Shown: positions 1 through 7,605, counted from the stretch's first letter. The stretch is DNA of 8,275 bases from an uncultured Chromatiales bacterium (GCA_913058165.1 CAJXQV010000044.1:1-8275); one strand, 5' to 3'. A program made the numbers and translations. Notes: generated from the letters alone by a model not told the origin.

Positions 1-47
1 GAGATTGCCTCTTGTCTCGTGGGCTCGGAGATGTGTATAAGAGACAG
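1..47 (+). other. Nextera library adapter (P7/i7 side), not genomic
   Basis: The sequence reads as five bases of the P7 primer (1-5), an 8-base index TGCCTCTT (6-13, which I recall as Nextera N711), the GTCTCGTGGGCTCGG arm (14-28) and the 19-bp Tn5 mosaic end AGATGTGTATAAGAGACAG (29-47). The order and orientation are exactly those of a tagmented library molecule. It introduces an artificial in-frame TAA at 38-40 ahead of the truncated tsf gene. It should be trimmed before any biological reading; genomic sequence starts at about 48. Confidence 0.98.
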
Positions 48-550
48 GCAGTGAACTGATCTCTAAGATTGGCGAAAATGTCAACCTACGTCGTTTTCAG
101 GTTGTTGAGCCTCAGGGTGTTCTTGGCAGCTACATTCATGGCGGCCGCATTGGCGTTGTCGTTGATGTTGTTGGTGGCGATGAAGACCTGGCGCGTGACA
201 TCGCTATGCATATTGCAGCTGCAGCCCCGATCTGTGTTTCTGAAGACGATGTTCCTACTGAAAACCTTGAGCGAGAGCGACGCATTCTTACTGAACAGGC
301 TTTGAACGAAGGCAAGCCTCCTGAGATTGTAGAGAAGATGATCGCGGGCCGCCTGCGCAAGCATTTGGCGCAGATCACTTTGGTTGGTCAGGCATTCGTT
401 AAGGATCCTGATACCACAGTTGGCAAATTGCTGAAGGGCAAGGGTGCAACGGTGGCTTCTTTTATCCGCTTTGAAGTGGGTGAAGGTATCGAGAAGAAAG
501 AAGATAACTTTGCGGAAGAGGTTGCGGCTCAGGTTAAAGCCAGCAGTTAA
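48..550 (+). CDS. tsf: Elongation factor Ts, C-terminal part (5' truncated by adapter)
   Basis: EF-Ts is the cytoplasmic guanine-nucleotide exchange factor that releases GDP from EF-Tu. The frame is open from base 50 to the TAA at 548-550, giving 166 residues. The E. coli protein is 283 residues, so roughly the first 115-120, including the N-terminal domain with the EF-Tu-contacting TDFV-type motif, lie outside the window. Visible family hallmarks are [10 protein letters not shown] near the fragment start, the [19 protein letters not shown] stretch leading into MHIAAAAP, the [17 protein letters not shown] helix, [17 protein letters not shown], and the C-terminal module [12 protein letters not shown]. 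No internal Met should be taken as the start: the ATG at 206 lies well inside homologous sequence, and the frame continues upstream to the adapter. The gene is followed by an intrinsic terminator, as expected for the end of an rpsB-tsf transcript; rpsB itself is not visible. Identification is secure. Confidence 0.97.
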
Positions 551-644
551 AGCATTTTTAAAAGGCATATTATTATCCTCGTGGCTCAGAAGAAAATCAT
601 ATTGAATCCAGCTTTTCGTCGACAGGGCGTGTTGTTGGTTTCAC

Positions 645-653
645 TGTAATAAT
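645..653 (+). promoter_or_regulatory. Possible extended -10 promoter element for pyrH
   Basis: TGTAATAAT fits the extended -10 pattern TGnTATAAT with one mismatch. No convincing -35 hexamer sits 16-18 bases upstream, so the call rests on the -10 alone. If real, transcription would begin near 660, at the base of the tsf terminator hairpin, and pyrH could be expressed independently of tsf with a hairpin at the 5' end of its mRNA. The alternatives are chance AT richness, or pyrH transcription by read-through. Confidence 0.22.
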
Positions 654-659
654 TTAAGT

Positions 660-684
660 ACCCCGCTTATGCGGGGTTCTTTTT
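660..684 (+). terminator. Rho-independent terminator after tsf
   Basis: A perfect 7-bp, GC-rich stem ACCCCGC (660-666) and GCGGGGT (671-677) closes a TTAT loop and is followed at once by TCTTTTT. This is a textbook intrinsic terminator on the + strand. It lies 110 bases after the tsf stop and 25 bases before the pyrH start, so it separates the tsf transcript from the pyrH-frr block. It may act as an attenuator that lets some transcription through. Confidence 0.9.
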
Positions 685-700
685 GTAAACGAAATGTGTC

Positions 701-705
701 GGAGG
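701..705 (+). promoter_or_regulatory. Ribosome binding site of pyrH
   Basis: GGAGG lies 4 bases before ATG 710 and 10 bases before the in-frame ATG 716. The spacing is slightly short for the first and slightly long for the second, so the site does not decide cleanly between the two. Both give nearly the same protein, differing by two residues. Confidence 0.75.
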
Positions 706-709
706 CGTA

Positions 710-1447
710 ATGTCCATGTCCAGTGATCAATCGTCTTATCAACGTATTCTTCTAAAGTTGAGCGGTGAAGCATTGCTGGGTTCCAGCCAATACGGCATTG
801 ATCCCGATGTGCTGAGCCAGGTTGCCCGTGACATTGGCGCAATCAGTGCGTTGGGTGTGCAGGTGGGCGTGGTTATTGGGGGGGGCAACATCTTTCGCGG
901 TGAAGGCCTTGCCCGTTCGGGAATGGACCGGGTTACTGGCGATCACATGGGTATGCTGGCCACGGTAATTAATTCGCTGGCCCTGCAGGATGGACTCGAG
1001 CGTCTTGGAGTGCCTGCGCGCGTGATGTCAGCTCTGGCAATTCATGATGTTTGTGAAGATTACATCCGCCGCCGCGCCGTCCGTCACTTGGAGAAGGGGC
1101 GGGTAGTCATACTTGCGGCCGGTATGGGCAACCCCTTTTTTACGACCGATACGGCAGCCACATTGCGGGCTATTGAGATTAATGCCGATGTGCTGCTTAA
1201 GGCAACCAAGGTCGATGGGGTTTATACTGCTGACCCTAAGACACACCCCGAAGCGACACGTTACTCGAAACTTAGTTTCGATAGGGTCATTGCGGACCGT
1301 CTAGGCGTGATGGATACCACAGCTATTGTGATGTGCCGCGACAACAATCTGCCGATACGTGTGTTCGACTTGCATGAAGCCGGCGCATTGTTAGCGCTGG
1401 TTCAAGGGGCTGATATCGGTACTTTGATTGTTGAAGACGCCGAGTAG
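710..1447 (+). CDS. pyrH: UMP kinase (uridylate kinase)
   Basis: PyrH phosphorylates UMP to UDP with ATP, a required step of pyrimidine nucleotide synthesis. It is a cytoplasmic hexamer of the amino-acid-kinase fold, unrelated to eukaryotic UMP/CMP kinases. The 245 residues agree with the E. coli length (241). Key segments are KLSGEAL (16-22) at the phosphate site, [11 protein letters not shown] (54-64), DHMGMLAT (78-85) around the UMP site, [13 protein letters not shown] (138-150), and [13 protein letters not shown] (164-176) for the nucleotide-binding loop. PIRVFD (215-220) lies near the C-terminus. The start at ATG 710 follows GGAGG at 701-705; the ATG at 716 is an alternative two codons in. 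It sits just after the tsf terminator and 66 bases before frr, the usual order, and is probably co-transcribed with frr. Nothing appears to be missing. Confidence 0.98.
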   Translation: MSMSSDQSSYQRILLKLSGEALLGSSQYGIDPDVLSQVARDIGAISALGVQVGVVIGGGNIFRGEGLARSGMDRVTGDHMGMLATVINSLALQDGLERLGVPARVMSALAIHDVCEDYIRRRAVRHLEKGRVVILAAGMGNPFFTTDTAATLRAIEINADVLLKATKVDGVYTADPKTHPEATRYSKLSFDRVIADRLGVMDTTAIVMCRDNNLPIRVFDLHEAGALLALVQGADIGTLIVEDAE

Positions 1448-1513
1448 GTTTAAGTTTTTTTGGCAGGTGCCGGGCAGTATTGCTCTGTGCAGAGAGAAAG
1501 GATTGTAAACAGC

Positions 1514-2071
1514 ATGATTGAAGACCTTAAAAAAGACGGTCGCCAGCGCATGGAAAAGACGCTGTCTGCCCTAGCTGCAACCTTTGTCAAGATACGTACC
1601 GGCCGTGCTCACCCGAGCCTGTTGGAACAGGTGACCGTGGAGTATTACGGATCAGAGACGCCGTTGAATCGGGTAGCTAACATCACCGTGGATGACGCCC
1701 GCACGCTGGCCGTTACACCGTTCGAGCAGGCGCTGGTGCCGGCTATTGAGAAAGCCATTATGGCGGCAGACCTGGGTTTGAATCCAATGAGCGCCGGCAA
1801 CGTCATTCGCGTGCCACTTCCTGACCTTACTGAAGAACGCCGCCGCGACCTAGCCAAAATTGTTCGAAATGAAGCAGAGCAGGGCAAAGTTGCGATTCGT
1901 AATATTCGCCGGGATATTCTTAGTGATGTTAAAGAGTTGCTTAAAGAAAAAGACATCTCTGAAGATGATGACCGTCGTGCTCAACAGGATGTTCAGCAGT
2001 TGACTGATGAGTATGTGGCTAAGCTAGATGAGATTTCCGAAGCCAAGCAAACCGAGTTAATGGCAATTTAA
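1514..2071 (+). CDS. frr: Ribosome recycling factor
   Basis: RRF works with EF-G to split post-termination ribosomes from mRNA in the cytoplasm. From ATG 1514 the product is 185 residues, the same length as the E. coli protein. Diagnostic segments are MIEDLKKDG at the N-terminus, [12 protein letters not shown] (26-37), [10 protein letters not shown] (42-51), [13 protein letters not shown] (79-91), [13 protein letters not shown] (98-110), and AIRNIRRD (127-134) carrying the conserved Arg132. The open frame extends 18 codons upstream to a TTG at 1460, but those residues are not family-like. ATG 1514 has AAGGA at 1498-1502, about 11 bases upstream, so it is preferred. The stop codon lies inside a hairpin (2065-2092) shared with the uppS leader. 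In E. coli the next gene is dxr; here it is uppS. Confidence 0.98.
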   Translation: MIEDLKKDGRQRMEKTLSALAATFVKIRTGRAHPSLLEQVTVEYYGSETPLNRVANITVDDARTLAVTPFEQALVPAIEKAIMAADLGLNPMSAGNVIRVPLPDLTEERRRDLAKIVRNEAEQGKVAIRNIRRDILSDVKELLKEKDISEDDDRRAQQDVQQLTDEYVAKLDEISEAKQTELMAI

Positions 2072-2092
2072 GCGGGCATGCCTGCTTAAATT
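2065..2092 (+). promoter_or_regulatory. 12-bp hairpin spanning the frr stop and uppS leader
   Basis: AATTTAAGCGGG (2065-2076) pairs with CCTGCTTAAATT (2081-2092) around a CATG loop, with one G-T wobble and no mismatch. The frr stop codon (2069-2071) is in the left arm, and the uppS start follows the right arm by 8 bases. No T-run follows on the + strand, so it is not a standard terminator. It could stabilise or process the mRNA, or affect uppS initiation as frr ribosomes melt it. The structure is seen directly; the function is inference. Confidence 0.6.
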
Positions 2093-2100
2093 AACTAAAA

Positions 2101-2841
2101 ATGTCTGATCCCTCGCTCATAGAAGATCTGCCGAAGCATATAGCCATAATTATGGATGGTAATGGTCGCTGGGCGAAACAACGCGGCCATGCCCGCGCTC
2201 TGGGGCATCGGGCGGGTGTTAAAAGTACCCGTGCTGTCGTAGAGACCTGTGCTCAGCGAGGGGTCCAAACGCTCACGCTGTTTGCCTTCAGTAGTGAAAA
2301 CTGGAACCGGCCGGCCGATGAAGTCATTAGTCTGATGGGCCTGTTTCTCGAAGTGTTGCAGCATGAAGTTGATGTGCTGCATAAGAACGATATTAGGGTC
2401 AGGTTTGTTGGCAATCGGAGCCAGCTATCAATGCCTCTCCAGAAGCGCCTGCAGCGTGCGGAAGACCAGACGGCCAGTAATAAACGGATGGAGTTGGTGG
2501 TGGCAGTAGCTTACGGTGGTCGTTGGGATATTGCTAACGCTGCCCGGGAGATAGCGGTTGAGGTTGAGGCCGGCCGCATATCAGCTGCTGATGTGAATGA
2601 AGAGTTGGTTGCACAGCATATGTGTCTTCGTGGGATTGAATCTCCCGATTTGTTAATTCGTACTGGCGGCGAGCGTCGCGTGAGTAACTTTTTGCTGTGG
2701 GATATTGCCTATGCCGAACTGTATTTTACCAATGTGTTGTGGCCGGATTTTAAGCCTGAAGATATTGCTGGCGCGATTGATTTCTTTCAGCAGCGCCAAC
2801 GCCGGTTTGGTCGCACCGGAGAACAACTTGACTCGGCGTAA
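2101..2841 (+). CDS. uppS: Undecaprenyl diphosphate synthase (cis-prenyltransferase)
   Basis: UppS condenses farnesyl diphosphate with eight isopentenyl diphosphates to make the C55 lipid carrier used for peptidoglycan and O-antigen synthesis. It is a cytoplasmic enzyme that associates with the membrane. The 246 residues match the family (E. coli 253). Seen in order: IIMDGNGRWA (16-25) with the catalytic Asp19, GHRAG (35-39), FAFSSENWNRP (61-71), YGGRWDI (138-144), and LLIRTGGERRVSNFLLW (184-200) followed by AELYF (205-209) for diphosphate and Mg binding. The start is forced: an in-frame TAA at 2092-2094 leaves ATG 2101 as the only start ahead of the MDGN motif. No Shine-Dalgarno sequence is visible, and a strong hairpin ends 8 bases upstream, so translation may depend on coupling to frr. 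cdsA follows after 24 bases. Confidence 0.98.
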   Translation: MSDPSLIEDLPKHIAIIMDGNGRWAKQRGHARALGHRAGVKSTRAVVETCAQRGVQTLTLFAFSSENWNRPADEVISLMGLFLEVLQHEVDVLHKNDIRVRFVGNRSQLSMPLQKRLQRAEDQTASNKRMELVVAVAYGGRWDIANAAREIAVEVEAGRISAADVNEELVAQHMCLRGIESPDLLIRTGGERRVSNFLLWDIAYAELYFTNVLWPDFKPEDIAGAIDFFQQRQRRFGRTGEQLDSA

Positions 2842-2865
2842 GCCACTCGGGTTGTTTGTCCGCTG

Positions 2866-3690
2866 ATGTCGACACTTACTCTGCGCATTATTACCGCCGT
2901 TATTCTTGCCGTCGGATTTCTTGCTGTATTGTTTTTTGCGCCGGTGATCTACGCCGCCGCATTTCTTTCCTTCGCGCTGCTCATCGCGATTACCGAGTGG
3001 GCAGGATTCGCTGGTTGGAAGCCATGGCCGGGCCGAACGATTTATGCATTAGTTGCGGCTGCGGTCATGCTGGCAAGCTGGCAACAGCCTGAACCGCAAT
3101 CGCTATTGCTGCCAGCATTGGCCGTTGCGGCGATAATGTGGGCGCTGGCATTGGTAGCGTTGCTCTCGTGGACCCGCAGAATTGCAAAGCCCGTTGTCGT
3201 TATTTCTGGGTTGTTGTTTTTGCTGCCGGCATGGTTAACTGCTGAGCGTTTAATACTGGCTGGCAGCGACGGCCCCGTGCTGTTGTTCTTGCTTTTCTGG
3301 ATTGTTGCCGCTGCCGATATTGGCGCCTATTTCACCGGTAAAGCTCTGGGGAAGCACAAGTTGCTGCCCCGTGTGAGTCCGGGTAAGACAATTGAGGGGC
3401 TGATTGGCGGCTTAATCAGTGCTGCTATCGCCGCCTGTTTAGGGCACTATTTGCTGGACTGGGCTCTTCCGCAAGCTGCATTATTGGGCGTTTCAGTGGG
3501 CATGGCGTCGGTTGTCGGCGACCTCACGGTTAGTTTGTTCAAACGCAATGCAGGCCTCAAAGACAGTGGCAAAATACTGCCGGGACACGGTGGCGTTCTG
3601 GACCGGATAGACGGCGTGGTTGCTGCGCTGCCTTTATATACGGTACTTCTTTCGTGGTTCGGGAAACTGCCGCCGCTAATTATGGTCTGA
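2866..3690 (+). CDS. cdsA: Phosphatidate cytidylyltransferase (CDP-diacylglycerol synthase)
   Basis: CdsA makes CDP-diacylglycerol from CTP and phosphatidic acid in the inner membrane, the branch-point precursor of all bacterial phospholipids. The 274-residue product is strongly hydrophobic, with about eight candidate membrane segments (for example near 8-42, 58-71, 79-101, 109-125, 136-156, 177-197, 203-220 and 250-265). The family signature runs from Ser223 to Asp249: SLFKR, then KDSGK, then LPGHGG and LDRID, carrying the conserved Lys, Asp, His and Arg residues. Upstream, DIGAYFTGKALGKHKL and SPGKTIEG (171-178) are typical of the family. ATG 2866 is the only sensible start, since the uppS TAA at 2839-2841 is in the same frame. 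No Shine-Dalgarno is evident. rseP begins 9 bases after the stop, in the position where Pseudomonas-type genomes carry dxr. Confidence 0.97.
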   Translation: MSTLTLRIITAVILAVGFLAVLFFAPVIYAAAFLSFALLIAITEWAGFAGWKPWPGRTIYALVAAAVMLASWQQPEPQSLLLPALAVAAIMWALALVALLSWTRRIAKPVVVISGLLFLLPAWLTAERLILAGSDGPVLLFLLFWIVAAADIGAYFTGKALGKHKLLPRVSPGKTIEGLIGGLISAAIAACLGHYLLDWALPQAALLGVSVGMASVVGDLTVSLFKRNAGLKDSGKILPGHGGVLDRIDGVVAALPLYTVLLSWFGKLPPLIMV

Positions 3691-3699
3691 TGTTCTGAT

Positions 3700-5067
3700 A
3701 TGGAAACAATCTTTATTTCAATTGCGGCCTTTGTCGTTGCCATTGGTGTTTTGGTGGCAGTGCATGAATACGGCCATTATATCGTCGCGCGTTGGTGCGG
3801 TGTAAAGGTGCTGCGTTACTCGATAGGCTTTGGCAAACCACTGCTTATCTGGCGCGGCAAAGATCCCGATCGGACCGAGTACTGCATTTCGGCCATTCCT
3901 TTGGGCGGCTATGTAAAACTGCTGGATGAGCGTGAAGGCAATGTTGACCCTGCTGAAATTGACAGGTCATTCACGCGCAAGCCGGTTAGTTCCCGCATTG
4001 CCATTTTGGCGGCGGGCCCATTGATGAACTTTGTATTTGCCATCGTCGCTTACTGGGCTATGTTGATTATTGGCGTTCCCGGAGTTCAGCCTATTATTGG
4101 TGAAGTTGCTGAGAACTCGATTGCATCGCGGGCCGGTGTTGAGAGCGGCGATAGGATTCTTGCGGTTGGTAGCGATAGCGTTGGTACCTGGGACGGTGCA
4201 ATTTTATTTATTCTTGATGAACTACTGGCTGACGAACCGATTGCTATTGAGGTTGTTAGCGAGCAGGGCAATACACGGCAGTTGCAGCTTGATATCACCG
4301 GTCGAATTAGCGACCTCACAGAACCGGGTAAATTGTTCGAGGTATTGGGATTTAAACCTTGGGCTCCGGTTGTGCCGGCCCGGGTTAGTGAGGTTACGCC
4401 TGGCGGTCCCGCAGACTTGGCCGGCGTGTTGGCCGGAGACTTGGTGGTGTCGGCAGATGGTGAATTAATTGGCAGTTGGCTGCAGTGGGTGGACTATGTC
4501 CGTGCGCGTCCGGGGCAGGCTATTGCAATGAAACTCGACCGAGATGGCATTGTTCTTGAAATTACCGCGACAACGGCTATTGCCGAAGAAAACGGTGAAA
4601 GTTTTGGTCGTATCGGAATGGCTACGCAGCCACCGGCGGGACTGGCCGAAAAATACATATCAAATCAACGCTATGGAGTCACTGCTGCGCTTGGCGAGTC
4701 GGTGAGTCGGACCTGGGCCATGTCGGCATTAACGGTGCGGATGATCGGGCGGATGTTTACCGGCGATGTTTCGGTAAAAAACATCAGCGGACCGATTAAC
4801 ATTGCTGAGTATGCGGGGTACTCTGCCCGCATTGGCGTGGCGCCATTCCTGAATTTTCTAGCGATTGTCAGTATTAGCCTCGGTATTCTGAATTTATTGC
4901 CTATTCCGGTTCTCGATGGTGGACAGATTGTTTATCAGGCTGTCGAGGCCATTAAAGGCTCGCCTGTTTCAGAGCGTGCTCAGTTGATTGGTCAGCAGTT
5001 TGGTATAGCAATGCTCCTCATGGTGATGTCGCTTGCGTTTTACAATGATCTGTCGCGTTTCTTTTAA
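3700..5067 (+). CDS. rseP: RseP site-2 zinc metalloprotease
   Basis: RseP is an inner-membrane intramembrane protease. In E. coli it cuts RseA after DegS to release sigma-E, and it also clears remnant signal peptides; the Pseudomonas homologue MucP acts on MucA. The 455 residues match the family (E. coli 450). The zinc site HEYGH is at 22-26 in the first membrane segment, and the third ligand region NLLPIPVLDGG has Asp406 (398-408). PLGGYVKLLDE (67-77) and the AAGPLMNF segment (104-111) are further family marks. Two periplasmic PDZ domains lie at about 128-210 and 220-300; each has a recognisable RAGV/LAGV-GD core (144-151 and 240-247). C-terminal membrane segments follow at about 380-403 and 431-447. 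ATG 3700 lies 9 bases after cdsA without a clear Shine-Dalgarno. All catalytic residues are present. bamA, in E. coli a member of the sigma-E regulon, follows directly. Confidence 0.97.
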   Translation: METIFISIAAFVVAIGVLVAVHEYGHYIVARWCGVKVLRYSIGFGKPLLIWRGKDPDRTEYCISAIPLGGYVKLLDEREGNVDPAEIDRSFTRKPVSSRIAILAAGPLMNFVFAIVAYWAMLIIGVPGVQPIIGEVAENSIASRAGVESGDRILAVGSDSVGTWDGAILFILDELLADEPIAIEVVSEQGNTRQLQLDITGRISDLTEPGKLFEVLGFKPWAPVVPARVSEVTPGGPADLAGVLAGDLVVSADGELIGSWLQWVDYVRARPGQAIAMKLDRDGIVLEITATTAIAEENGESFGRIGMATQPPAGLAEKYISNQRYGVTAALGESVSRTWAMSALTVRMIGRMFTGDVSVKNISGPINIAEYAGYSARIGVAPFLNFLAIVSISLGILNLLPIPVLDGGQIVYQAVEAIKGSPVSERAQLIGQQFGIAMLLMVMSLAFYNDLSRFF

Positions 5068-5097
5068 TTTGTTGGTTATTGTTGATTTGGTTGGCTT

Positions 5098-7503
5098 GTG
5101 ATTTTTGCGGATAACTCTCCGGTTCTTTTTGCGCGTGCAATAAGAGCCTTGTCACTTGTATGTCTGCTAATGGTAAGCGGTGTGCTGAGTGCTGCCGATG
5201 ATTTCGTGCTGCGGGATATTCGTGTCGAGGGTTTGCAGCGTATTTCTGAAGGCACGCTGTTCAACTATCTGCCGGTCAATCTTGGCGATGAGATGACTCC
5301 CTTGCGTGTGCAGGAGTCATTGCGGGCCATTTTCGACACCGGCTTTTTCCGTGACGTAACACTTTATCAAGATGGCGAAACGCTGGTTATTGTGGTGCTG
5401 GAACGTCCCTCGATTGAGTCCTTCACTATTGAAGGCAACAAAGACATTAAAACTGAGGATCTCGAAGAGCCTTTGGCAAAGATTGGTTTGAAAAGCGGTC
5501 GTATTTTCGATCAGGCAGTGCTTGATGAGGTTGAGCAATCATTGCTTGATCAGTATTACAGCGGTGGTAAGTACTCGGCTCAGGTTGAGAGTACGGTAAT
5601 TGACCTGCCCGGGAACAAGGTCGCCATCCAGATCGTTATCAAAGAAGGTAAGCGCGCCAAGATCCGCCAGATAAATATCGTTGGCAATACCATTTATGAC
5701 GATAAAGATATCCTCGATGAAATTGCTTTGCGTACGCCGCACTTTCTCTCATTCCTTCGTAAAGATGATCTTTATTCGCGCGAAGCTCTATCGGGTGACC
5801 TGGAAGTTATCCGGTCCATGTATATGGATAGCGGCTATGCCGACTTCCAGATTGAATCGACGCAGGTTGCGGTGTCACCTGACAAGAAAAGTGTGTTTAT
5901 CACCATCAACATCAGCGAGGGTGGTGAGTTCACTATTTCGGAGGTGAATCTTGCTGGTGATCTGCTGCTGGGTGAAGAGGCATTGCGCCCCTTTCTGCAA
6001 GTGTCGCCAGGGCAGATCTATTCGCAGCGCAGCATCAGCAGCAGTGTCGATTTTTTAAAGATGGTCCTTGGTGCTGAAGGCTACTCATTTGCTGAGATAC
6101 AGCCGGTGCCCGAATTGGATGAGGCGAATAAGACAGTGGCGTTGACGTTTTATGTTGAGCCCAAGAATCGTGTGTATGTGCGCAATATTAATTTTGACGG
6201 AGCGGCATCAGTCAACGATCAAGTGTTCCGACGTGAGATGCGGCAGTTTGAAGGCGCGTATCTGAACAACAGCCAGGTTGAACGTTCCCGCGTGCGTGTG
6301 CAGCGTCTGCCCTATGTCGAGCAGGTCTCCGTTGAAACGAATCCCGTGCCCGGCACCAATGATCAGGTGGACGTCGATTTCCAAATTGTAGAAGGCCTGC
6401 CGGGCAGTTTCGGCGGTGGTATCGGTTACTCCGATGGACAGGGTATTTTATTGAACGGTAACTTCGTGCACACGAACTTTATGGGTACTGGCAACCGTGT
6501 TACGGCTGACCTTAACCTTAGTAAGTACAGTACCATTATCGGTGCTTCATACACGAACCCTTACATCACACCGAATGAGGTGAGTCGCACCCTTTCGATC
6601 ACTCATCGTGAGATCACCCAGTTTACTGCCAGTGCCTCGACTTTCGATACCACCACGTTAAGCCTGGGCGTTGAGTACGGCTACCCATTGTCGGAATATC
6701 AGCGGGTTATATACGGGGGTACCTGGCAGAGGTCCGAGTTGGCGACGAACCGTTTCGGCAGTTCGCAGCAGGCGATAGACTGGGTGCTGTCTAACGGCAG
6801 TCCCGAAGTGATTGATGCGACGACCGCAACCACTGGTTTTGATACATTTGAATTGTTGACCGGTTGGGTTTATGACTCCCGGGATCGCTCACTGTTTCCT
6901 ACTCGGGGCGCACGGCATCGTGCTACCGTGTCGGCCTCTATTCCCGGAAGTGGAGTTGAGTATTGGTTTTTAAACTACACCTTTACTCAGTACCTGCCAT
7001 TTGCACGCTACTTCATATTGGCCTTCAACTTCGAAAGTTCATACGGCGATAGCTACGGTAACACCACCTCTATTCCGCCTTATCGCAACAGGTTTGCCGG
7101 CGGTCCGAACACGATTCGCGGTTACCAAGAGAACGATCTGGGCCCGGTTGATAGCCTCGGCAACCCTTACGGCGGTAATATGCTCACTGTCTTACAGACT
7201 TCATTGATTCTGCCTTTGCCCGAGTCTTTGCAGCGTAAGACCCGAGCATCATTGTTTTTTGACATCGGCAATGTATTCTCTAACGGTAATGTAAGATTTA
7301 CTGCGCCTGATGGTTCACCGATCAGCTATGCATTTGGCGATAGAGATTTGAAGTACTCCACAGGCTTGGCGGTAAGTTGGCTGTCGCCGTTGGGGTTGTT
7401 TAAGTTCAGCTACGCAATTCCGTTGAATGCTGAAAGTTTCTCGGCAACGAGTTTTGGTGATAATACCGAGCGTTTCCAGTTCACTATCGGTGGTGCGTTC
7501 TAG
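5098..7503 (+). CDS. bamA: Outer membrane protein assembly factor BamA
   Basis: BamA is the Omp85-family core of the BAM complex that inserts beta-barrel proteins into the outer membrane. The 801 residues compare with 810 in E. coli. A signal peptide occupies about 1-32 (RAIRALSLVCLLMVSGVLSA, cleaved near Ala32/33). Five POTRA domains follow, at roughly 35-104, 105-186, 187-277, 278-356 and 357-433; POTRA1 opens with FVLRDIRVEGLQRIS. The 16-strand barrel fills about 434-801. The conserved loop-6 motif is GGPNTIRGYQEN (668-679, RGY at 674-676), and the last strand ends RFQFTIGGAF with the expected terminal Phe. The start is GTG 5098: an in-frame TGA at 5083-5085 leaves no other start ahead of the signal sequence, giving a slightly extended N-terminus. 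No Shine-Dalgarno is visible. rseP ends 30 bases upstream and skp follows after 102 bases. Confidence 0.98.
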   Translation: MIFADNSPVLFARAIRALSLVCLLMVSGVLSAADDFVLRDIRVEGLQRISEGTLFNYLPVNLGDEMTPLRVQESLRAIFDTGFFRDVTLYQDGETLVIVVLERPSIESFTIEGNKDIKTEDLEEPLAKIGLKSGRIFDQAVLDEVEQSLLDQYYSGGKYSAQVESTVIDLPGNKVAIQIVIKEGKRAKIRQINIVGNTIYDDKDILDEIALRTPHFLSFLRKDDLYSREALSGDLEVIRSMYMDSGYADFQIESTQVAVSPDKKSVFITINISEGGEFTISEVNLAGDLLLGEEALRPFLQVSPGQIYSQRSISSSVDFLKMVLGAEGYSFAEIQPVPELDEANKTVALTFYVEPKNRVYVRNINFDGAASVNDQVFRREMRQFEGAYLNNSQVERSRVRVQRLPYVEQVSVETNPVPGTNDQVDVDFQIVEGLPGSFGGGIGYSDGQGILLNGNFVHTNFMGTGNRVTADLNLSKYSTIIGASYTNPYITPNEVSRTLSITHREITQFTASASTFDTTTLSLGVEYGYPLSEYQRVIYGGTWQRSELATNRFGSSQQAIDWVLSNGSPEVIDATTATTGFDTFELLTGWVYDSRDRSLFPTRGARHRATVSASIPGSGVEYWFLNYTFTQYLPFARYFILAFNFESSYGDSYGNTTSIPPYRNRFAGGPNTIRGYQENDLGPVDSLGNPYGGNMLTVLQTSLILPLPESLQRKTRASLFFDIGNVFSNGNVRFTAPDGSPISYAFGDRDLKYSTGLAVSWLSPLGLFKFSYAIPLNAESFSATSFGDNTERFQFTIGGAF

Positions 7504-7591
7504 CCTGAGTGGAACGTTTTTTAGGTGTTAAATAATACGTCTGCATGCTGTAACCTTTGATGTTGCTGTAGGCAGTTTGGTCTGGTTTTTT

Positions 7592-7598
7592 GAGGAAG
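7592..7598 (+). promoter_or_regulatory. Ribosome binding site of skp
   Basis: GAGGAAG lies 7 bases before ATG 7606, a strong and well-spaced Shine-Dalgarno sequence that fixes the skp start. The rest of the 102-base bamA-skp gap (7504-7591) is AT-rich with two T-runs (7517-7522 and 7585-7590). I see no stable hairpin ahead of either run and no convincing promoter. Confidence 0.85.
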
Positions 7599-7605
7599 AA
7601 TAACT

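Noticed and set aside
86..568. 160-residue minus-strand ORF
   Set aside because: It lies antisense to tsf, whose frame is certain by homology, and the protein has no recognisable motif. It is a shadow frame.
1483..1494. Small hairpin CTCT-GTGC-AGAG ahead of the frr ribosome binding site
   Set aside because: It has only four pairs, and the nearby T-run (1455-1461) is upstream of it, so it is neither a terminator nor a convincing regulatory structure.
1460..1513. TTG-started N-terminal extension of frr
   Set aside because: The extra 18 residues are not family-like, and ATG 1514 gives the exact usual 185-residue length with an AAGGA upstream.
4070..4468. 132-residue + strand ORF inside rseP
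   Set aside because: It is an alternative frame within the PDZ region of rseP with no family-like motif; the rseP frame is certain.
7528..7536. Sigma-70 -10-like TTAAATAAT in the bamA-skp gap
   Set aside because: There is no -35 at suitable spacing, and such AT-rich strings are expected by chance in this gap.
7511..7544. Sigma-E/AlgU-like promoter before skp (GGAACGT ... TCTGC)
   Set aside because: The -35-like GGAAC is present, but the -10-like TCTGC is about 22 bases away instead of 16-17, and both boxes deviate from the consensus.
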